Assembly (NCBI GenBank): GCA_021156225.1
Contig: JAJNBN010000237.1
Location: 1 to 6,056, forward strand
From: Verrucomicrobiota bacterium
GTDB lineage: Bacteria; Verrucomicrobiota; Verrucomicrobiia; Limisphaerales; JAEYXS01
Length of the DNA: 6,056 nucleotides
Reading direction: 5' to 3'
Part shown: positions 1 through 6,056 of the stretch, piece by piece
Layout: every line of letters starts with the position of its first letter
How positions within the stretch are numbered: the first letter of the stretch is position 1
Position numbers and translations under genes: made by a program
The notes under the pieces: generated by a model
Seen by the model: the letters and a program-made list of their open reading frames with translations, nothing else
The model's database searches: none
Told to the model about the DNA's origin: nothing

Positions 1-545
1 TGTTGCCGGTAATCCGGCTGTAAAAGCGGCATCTGGAGAGTCTTCTCGACCAGCTCAAGATCGAATTTTAGCAAAAATGTTCCGTGGAAGAGCAACGCAT
101 TCCGGGTTCTTCGCTGGGAATTGCCTGAAAACTTCCGTCCCTTCCAGACGAGATCCGTATGGCCATCGATGGTCACCATCCCGTTCAGCAGCAGGTCCAC
201 CGCCTCACAGTTTCGCGCCATGATATACTCGTTGGCTCCAGCGATGGTCCGGACTTCCGGCACCCATTCCACAGGCAAAACCAACGCATAGCTCACGCAG
301 CCAGGACCTTGCAACACGGTGCCCCCGCCGGTGCAACGCCTCAGAATCGGCACGCCCAAGGCTTCACAAGCGCTCCGATCCGCCTCTTTGGACAGCCGGT
401 TGGCATAGCCCAGCACGACAAAAGGCACCGCCGATTCCCAAATCCGCAGCACGGGACGCTGATTTGCCTCGCACCAGTTGAGCAAAGCCTCATCACAGGC
501 TAGATTGCGCCCGGGCTCGGTATAACTGAGGTCGAGTAGCTGCAT
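1..545 (-). CDS. lplA: Lipoate-protein ligase A family protein (partial, C-terminus off the left edge)
   Basis: Enzymes of this family activate lipoate (some use octanoate) with ATP and transfer it to the lysine of lipoyl domains such as that of the E2 encoded to the right. Read from the complement, 181 codons are visible with no stop. The N-terminus has NLACDEALL (residues 14-22), then VVLGYANR (43-50), the nucleotide/lipoate loop RRCTGGGTVLQGPG (69-82) and KGRKFSGNSQRR (135-146), whose Lys138 matches the conserved lipoyl-AMP-binding lysine. The tail HGTFLLKFDL (154-163) and QPDYR (176-180) also fit this family. ATG at 545-543 is the start: an in-frame TAA lies only three codons upstream (557-555). 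No Shine-Dalgarno sequence is visible. Family members are about 230-340 residues, so a C-terminal part is missing. Codon use is less biased than in the PDH genes, suggesting lower expression. Octanoyltransferase or biotin-ligase relatives are less likely given the RRxxGGG and KFSGN motifs; lipoate versus octanoate specificity cannot be told. Confidence 0.88.
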   Translation of the reverse strand, partial: MQLLDLSYTEPGRNLACDEALLNWCEANQRPVLRIWESAVPFVVLGYANRLSKEADRSACEALGVPILRRCTGGGTVLQGPGCVSYALVLPVEWVPEVRTIAGANEYIMARNCEAVDLLLNGMVTIDGHTDLVWKGRKFSGNSQRRTRNALLFHGTFLLKFDLELVEKTLQMPLLQPDYRQ

Positions 546-568
546 CAGTTTGCTTTAGGCCAAAAATA

Positions 569-584
569 AGCCGTTCTTTCGGCT
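569..584 (+). other. Short inverted repeat in the divergent region
   Basis: AGCCG (569-573) pairs perfectly with CGGCT (580-584) around a six-base loop. On its own a 5-bp stem is weak evidence. It is listed because the same AGCC/GGCT words recur at 597-600, 614-617, 622-625 and 646-649. Confidence 0.3.
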
Positions 585-620
585 GAATAGGAAAACAGCC
601 ACCGATTTAGGTTGGCTGAT

Positions 621-650
621 AAGCCGCGCTGCCTTTACATGTTGCGGCTT
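621..650 (+). other. Leader hairpin 1 upstream of aceE
   Basis: AAGCCGC (621-627) and GCGGCTT (644-650) form a perfect 7-bp stem around a 16-base loop. The AGCC of its left arm can instead pair with GGCT at 614-617 (loop GATA), so the two structures exclude each other. No T-run follows, so it is not an intrinsic terminator. It could be a 5' leader structure or, as DNA, a protein-binding palindrome. Confidence 0.4.
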
Positions 651-667
651 CGGCGGTCACTCCGCCG
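651..667 (+). other. Leader hairpin 2 upstream of aceE
   Basis: CGGCGG (651-656) and CCGCCG (662-667) form a perfect 6-bp all-GC stem with loop TCACT. It directly abuts hairpin 1 and ends 37 bases before the proposed GTG start. No T-run follows. Confidence 0.4.
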
Positions 668-704
668 GACCCATATTGGTCAACCTTGGACGACGGGACA
701 AGCT

Positions 705-3416
<2,712 letters not shown>

Positions 3417-3426
3417 AGTGACCTTT

Positions 3427-3443
3427 GCGCGGCTTGGCCGCGC
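3427..3443 (+). other. Hairpin A, 7-bp GC stem
   Basis: GCGCGGC (3427-3433) pairs perfectly with GCCGCGC (3437-3443) around loop TTG, beginning 11 bases after the aceE stop codon. Confidence 0.5.
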
Positions 3444-3451
3444 GTAGTGGC

Positions 3452-3475
3452 AGCCGTGGGTTCCGACCCACGGCT
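3452..3475 (+). other. Hairpin B, 10-bp stem with TCCG loop
   Basis: AGCCGTGGGT (3452-3461) pairs perfectly with ACCCACGGCT (3466-3475) around TCCG. This is the strongest hairpin in the window. It is followed by TCCGCGTTAAAAAG rather than a T-tract, so it looks like a terminator-type stem without the usual tail. A rho-dependent, processing or stabilising role, or a repeated intergenic palindrome, are alternatives. Confidence 0.6.
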
Positions 3476-3494
3476 TCCGCGTTAAAAAGATTTT

Positions 3495-3512
3495 GCATCG
3501 CGCGAGCGATGT
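3495..3512 (+). other. Hairpin C, 6-bp stem with GNRA-type loop
   Basis: CATCGC (3496-3501) pairs with GCGATG (3506-3511) around GCGA, a GNRA tetraloop in RNA, with a further G-U pair at 3495/3512. It ends 20 bases before the aceF ATG, close enough to affect ribosome access. Confidence 0.45.
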
Positions 3513-3532
3513 CGCACTGAAATAGAAAATTT

Positions 3533-4846
3533 ATGGACGTCAAATTACCGAAGCTCGGTGAAGGTGCCGATTCCGGCGTGGTGGTCGGGATCCTGGTCAA
3601 AGAAGGTGACAAAGTCACCAAGGGCCAGACCCTGATTGAACTCGAAAACGAGAAGGCCGTCGCGCCCATCCCCTCCACGGCGGATGGCGTGATCACCAAG
3701 ATCCACGTGAAGGAGGGCGCCAAGATCTCCATCGGCGCGCTCATCGTCTCGTTGGAAGGCGCCGCTGGTGCCGCTCCCGCTGCCGGTGAAGCCCCGGCTG
3801 CGAAAGCCGCCGCTGCTCCGAAGGCCAAGAAGAAGGCCGCGCCCGTCGTCGAAGAAACCGAAGAGGAGGATGACGACTCCGGCGAGGAAGCCGAAGAAGA
3901 GATCAATGACGCCGAAGTCGCCGCGCCACCTTCCGTGCGCAAAGTCGCCCGTGAGATCGGTCTGGACCTGCGCCGCGTGAAGGGCAGTGAAGCCGGTGGC
4001 CGCGTGGTCATGGCTGACGTCCGCGCTTACCTCCAGAAGCTCATCAAGCTCGCCGCCAAGGGCAAAGCCGCTCCGGCGGCCGCCGCTGGTGCGCCCGCCG
4101 CGCCTGCGAAGCCGGTGGCCGAGTCGATTGATTTCTCCCAATGGGGCGAGATCACCAAGAAGCCGATGTCCGGCCTCCGCAAGGTCATCAGCCGCCGCAT
4201 GGTGGAAAGCGTCACCACGATACCGCAGGTGACCCAATTCGAGGACGTGGACATCACCGCGCTGAACGATCTTCGCAAGAAGTTCGCCGCCGACTACGAG
4301 AAGGCCGGTGCGCGCCTCACGCTCACGCCGTTCGCCATCAAGGCGCTCGTCGCCGCGTTGAAGAAACACCCGATCATGAATTCCAGCCTCGATGAAGGCG
4401 CGGAAGAGATCGTGTTCAAGGATTACTACCACATCGGCATCGCCGTGGATACCGATGCTGGCCTGATGGTCCCCATTATTCGTGACGCGGACAAAAAGAG
4501 TCTGCTGCAGATATCCAAGGACTTGGAAGACATCGCCAAGAAAGCGCGTGATCGCAAGCTCTCGCCGGATGACATGAAGGGCGGCACCTTCACCATCTCG
4601 AACCAGGGCGGTATCGGTGGTGCACACTTCACGCCGATTGTGAACAAGCCGGAAGTCGCCATCTTCGGCATGGGCCGTGGCGCGCTGAAGCCGGTTGTGG
4701 TTGGCAAAGAAATCCAAGTGCGCTTGATGATGCCGATCGCCATCTCTTACGACCATCGCTTGATCGATGGTGGCACTGCTGCCCGTTTCACGGTTGATCT
4801 CGCTGCGGCTTTCGCGGCGATCACTGAAGCGGACGCGAAACTCTAA
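3533..4846 (+). CDS. aceF: Pyruvate dehydrogenase E2, dihydrolipoyllysine acetyltransferase
   Basis: E2 (EC 2.3.1.12) forms the core of the PDH complex, takes the acetyl group from E1 on its lipoyl-lysine and passes it to CoA. The protein has 437 residues. Domains in order: one lipoyl domain (about 1-76) with the lipoylated lysine at Lys41 in ENEKA; an Ala/Pro/Lys linker (77-106); a very acidic stretch (107-123, 13 of 17 residues Asp/Glu); a peripheral subunit-binding domain (about 132-168, SVRKVAREIGLDL and GGRVVMADV) that holds E1 and/or E3; a second Ala/Pro linker (174-196); and the acyltransferase domain (about 199-437). The last has NQGGIGGAHFTPIVN and the catalytic DHRLIDG with His408 and Asp412. 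It has one lipoyl domain where E. coli AceF has three. The ATG is immediately followed by a normal lipoyl-domain start; upstream AATAGAAAATTT is AT-rich with no Shine-Dalgarno sequence. The genes on both sides make pyruvate, rather than 2-oxoglutarate or branched-chain substrates, the likely specificity. Confidence 0.95.
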   Translation: MDVKLPKLGEGADSGVVVGILVKEGDKVTKGQTLIELENEKAVAPIPSTADGVITKIHVKEGAKISIGALIVSLEGAAGAAPAAGEAPAAKAAAAPKAKKKAAPVVEETEEEDDDSGEEAEEEINDAEVAAPPSVRKVAREIGLDLRRVKGSEAGGRVVMADVRAYLQKLIKLAAKGKAAPAAAAGAPAAPAKPVAESIDFSQWGEITKKPMSGLRKVISRRMVESVTTIPQVTQFEDVDITALNDLRKKFAADYEKAGARLTLTPFAIKALVAALKKHPIMNSSLDEGAEEIVFKDYYHIGIAVDTDAGLMVPIIRDADKKSLLQISKDLEDIAKKARDRKLSPDDMKGGTFTISNQGGIGGAHFTPIVNKPEVAIFGMGRGALKPVVVGKEIQVRLMMPIAISYDHRLIDGGTAARFTVDLAAAFAAITEADAKL

Positions 4847-4881
4847 CAGCGACCTAACACAACGATTAAGATTTAAGACAT
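4847..4881 (+). other. Short aceF-lpdA spacer, no terminator
   Basis: The 35 bases between aceF and lpdA contain no hairpin or T-run, so the two genes are probably on one transcript. No Shine-Dalgarno sequence precedes the lpdA ATG. The spacer contains one copy of AACGATTAAGA (4861-4871), repeated at 4887-4897 inside the first codons of lpdA. Confidence 0.6.
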
Positions 4882-6056
4882 ATGGAAACGATTAAGACCG
4901 ATATCGTAGTAGTAGGCGCTGGCCCGGGCGGATATGCCGCCGCGTTCTACGCTGCGGACCAGGGTAAGAAAGTCATCCTGATCGAGAAGGATCCGAAGCT
5001 CGGCGGCGTGTGCCTCAACCGTGGCTGCATCCCTTCCAAGGCGCTTCTCACGGCCACCAAGGCCATCAAAGAAGCCCGGGAATCCGCTCATCGCGGCATC
5101 ACCTTCGCCGAACCGACCATCGATCTCGCCAAGCTCCGCGACTGGAAGAACTCCATCATCACGAAGCTCAGCGGTGGCGTCGCTTCTCTCGCGAAGATGC
5201 GCGGCGTGGAAGTCATGCATGCCCGTGGTTATTTCGAAGGCTCGCAACTGCTCCGCGTCGAGACCGAGCAGGGCCAGAAGTTCATCAGCTACGACAAAGC
5301 GATCATCGCCGTCGGTTCCCGCGCTTCCTTGCCCAAGGCATTTGACCTCGGCAACCCACGTGTGATGACCTCCCGTGGTGCGCTCGAAGTGGAAGACATT
5401 CCGGAAAACCTGCTCGTGGTCGGCGGCGGCTACATCGGCATGGAACTCGGCACCGTGTATGCCGGTCTCGGCAGCAAGGTCGTCGTCATCGAAGCGATGG
5501 ACACACTTCTCGCAGGTGCGGATCCTGACTTGGCCCGTCCCGTGGCCGCTTACGCGAAGAAGGCGTTCAAGGAAGTGCGTCTTAAGGCCAAGGTGCTCGC
5601 CATGGCCACCGTCGGCAAACAGATCAAGGTGACCAGCGAATACAACGGCCAGAAGCTCGAAGAGCTCTATGACCGTGTCCTCGTTGCCGTCGGTCGCGGA
5701 CCGAACGCCGAAGACCTCGGCTTGGAAAACACCAAGGTCACGCGCGACGAAAAAGGTTTCATCAAGATCAACGCGCAGCAGCAGACGGAAGACCCGAACA
5801 TTTACGCCATCGGCGATGTCGCCGGCGGCATCATGCTGGCGCACAAGGCTTCCAAGGAAGCGCGCATTGCTGTGGAAGTCATCACTGGCGAGCAGAGCGC
5901 CTTCGAGAAGATCGTCATCCCGGCTGTCGTGTTCACCGACCCTGAAGTGGCTTGGGCCGGTCTGACGGAAGCGGAAGCGAAGAAGCAAGGTCGCGAAGTG
6001 AAGATCGCCAAGTTCCCTTGGGGCGCTTCCGGTCGTGCACTCACGTTTGATCGTCC
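4882..6056 (+). CDS. lpdA: Dihydrolipoyl dehydrogenase, E3 (partial, C-terminus off the right edge)
   Basis: E3 (EC 1.8.1.4) is a homodimeric FAD enzyme that reoxidises the dihydrolipoyl group of E2 and reduces NAD+. 391 codons are visible and open to the window edge, against about 460-475 for the family. Features: FAD-binding GAGPGG (12-17); the redox disulfide CLNRGC (Cys44, Cys49) followed by IPSKALL; NAD-binding GGGYIG (181-186) after an ATG-like AVGSRASLP stretch; a second FAD contact in YAIGDVAGG (Asp312); and the start of the dimerisation domain with TDPEVAWAGLTEAEA and FPWGASGRAL. The last segments are very close to E. coli Lpd (FPWAASGRA). The catalytic His-Glu pair near the C-terminus lies beyond the window, so full activity cannot be confirmed here. 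ATG 4882 starts six residues before the first FAD-fold strand, the usual position. It follows aceF by 35 bases. The same E3 could also serve 2-oxoglutarate dehydrogenase or glycine cleavage if the genome has no other copy. Confidence 0.95.
   Translation, partial: METIKTDIVVVGAGPGGYAAAFYAADQGKKVILIEKDPKLGGVCLNRGCIPSKALLTATKAIKEARESAHRGITFAEPTIDLAKLRDWKNSIITKLSGGVASLAKMRGVEVMHARGYFEGSQLLRVETEQGQKFISYDKAIIAVGSRASLPKAFDLGNPRVMTSRGALEVEDIPENLLVVGGGYIGMELGTVYAGLGSKVVVIEAMDTLLAGADPDLARPVAAYAKKAFKEVRLKAKVLAMATVGKQIKVTSEYNGQKLEELYDRVLVAVGRGPNAEDLGLENTKVTRDEKGFIKINAQQQTEDPNIYAIGDVAGGIMLAHKASKEARIAVEVITGEQSAFEKIVIPAVVFTDPEVAWAGLTEAEAKKQGREVKIAKFPWGASGRALTFDR

Larger units (their letters stand above)
546..704. 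promoter_or_regulatory. Divergent intergenic region between lplA and aceE
   Basis: This 159-base gap separates the start codons of the divergent ligase and aceE, so it must hold the promoter for at least the ligase and probably for the PDH cluster. I could not find a -35/-10 pair with good matches and normal spacing on either strand, so no promoter is assigned. The region is rich in short inverted repeats built from AGCC/GGCT (listed separately). The frame of aceE stays open back to a TTG at 612, but the 31 residues so encoded are Arg-rich and unlike an E1 N-terminus, so I treat 612-704 as untranslated leader. Confidence 0.6.
3417..3532 (+). promoter_or_regulatory. aceE-aceF spacer with three consecutive hairpins
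   Basis: This 116-base gap is long for an operon whose next gap is 35 bases. It holds three perfect stems one after another (3427-3443, 3452-3475, 3495-3512), followed by an AT-rich stretch just before aceF. None is followed by a T-run, so a classical intrinsic terminator is not supported. The spacer may set E1:E2 expression ratios by RNA processing, stabilisation or partial termination, or may be a dispersed palindromic element. No convincing promoter for aceF is visible. Confidence 0.5.

Noticed and set aside
159..503. 114-codon open frame on the + strand at the left end
   Set aside because: The complement encodes a lipoate ligase with several conserved motifs across the same bases, so this frame is a shadow.
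612..640. Sigma70-type promoter TTGGCT-17-TTACAT
   Set aside because: The -10 matches consensus at only three of six positions and the -35 at four; not better than chance in a region this size.
675..689. PdhR-like operator (ATTGGT...ACC) just upstream of aceE
   Set aside because: The half-sites are separated by two rather than three bases and the right half reads ACCTT instead of ACCAA, so it is not a convincing PdhR site.
546..704. Thiamine-pyrophosphate riboswitch upstream of a TPP enzyme
   Set aside because: The conserved CTGAGA and the downstream conserved segment of that riboswitch are absent.
3427..3490. Rho-independent terminator after aceE
   Set aside because: Stems are present but neither is followed by a T-run on the + strand, and none serves the - strand, where no gene ends here.
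3545..4756. 403-codon open frame on the - strand opposite aceF
   Set aside because: It lies wholly within the clearly coding aceF, its His/Asp/Gly-rich composition is typical of the antisense of GC-biased codons, and it resembles no family.
4873..5988. 371-codon open frame on the - strand opposite lpdA
   Set aside because: Mirror frame of a strongly codon-biased gene; the + strand has all the E3 motifs.

Overview
This window carries the core of a pyruvate dehydrogenase (PDH) gene cluster on the + strand: a complete homodimeric-type E1 (aceE), a complete E2 dihydrolipoyl acetyltransferase (aceF) and the first ~391 codons of the E3 dihydrolipoyl dehydrogenase (lpdA), which is cut by the right edge. 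On the left, reading the opposite way and cut by the left edge, are the first ~181 codons of a lipoate-protein ligase A family protein. The four genes form one logical unit: E1 decarboxylates pyruvate, E2 carries the acetyl group on a lipoyl-lysine, E3 reoxidises that lipoyl group with NAD+, and a ligase of the left-hand family could attach the lipoyl group to E2.

Layout: 1-545 (-) lipoate ligase, partial; 546-704 divergent intergenic/leader region with several short inverted repeats; 705-3416 (+) aceE; 3417-3532 spacer with three consecutive perfect hairpins; 3533-4846 (+) aceF with one lipoyl domain and a very acidic linker; 4847-4881 short spacer; 4882-6056 (+) lpdA, partial. There is no gene-free stretch longer than 160 bases. 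I see no tRNA, rRNA, mobile element, CRISPR array, pseudogene or convincing promoter.

Organism: a moderately GC-rich bacterium. The E1, E2 and E3 all resemble the E. coli-type aceE-aceF-lpd system, but the ligase belongs to the single-domain type with Gln-Gly where E. coli LplA has His-Asp, and none of the genes has a clear Shine-Dalgarno sequence. From memory of such ligases I lean towards the Planctomycetota/Verrucomicrobiota (PVC) group, more likely Verrucomicrobiota. This is inference and has not been tested by a search.

The proteins are conserved central metabolism, not a new system. The parts worth a second look are non-coding (the structured aceE leader and the triple hairpin between aceE and aceF) and the charge-segregated linker of E2.
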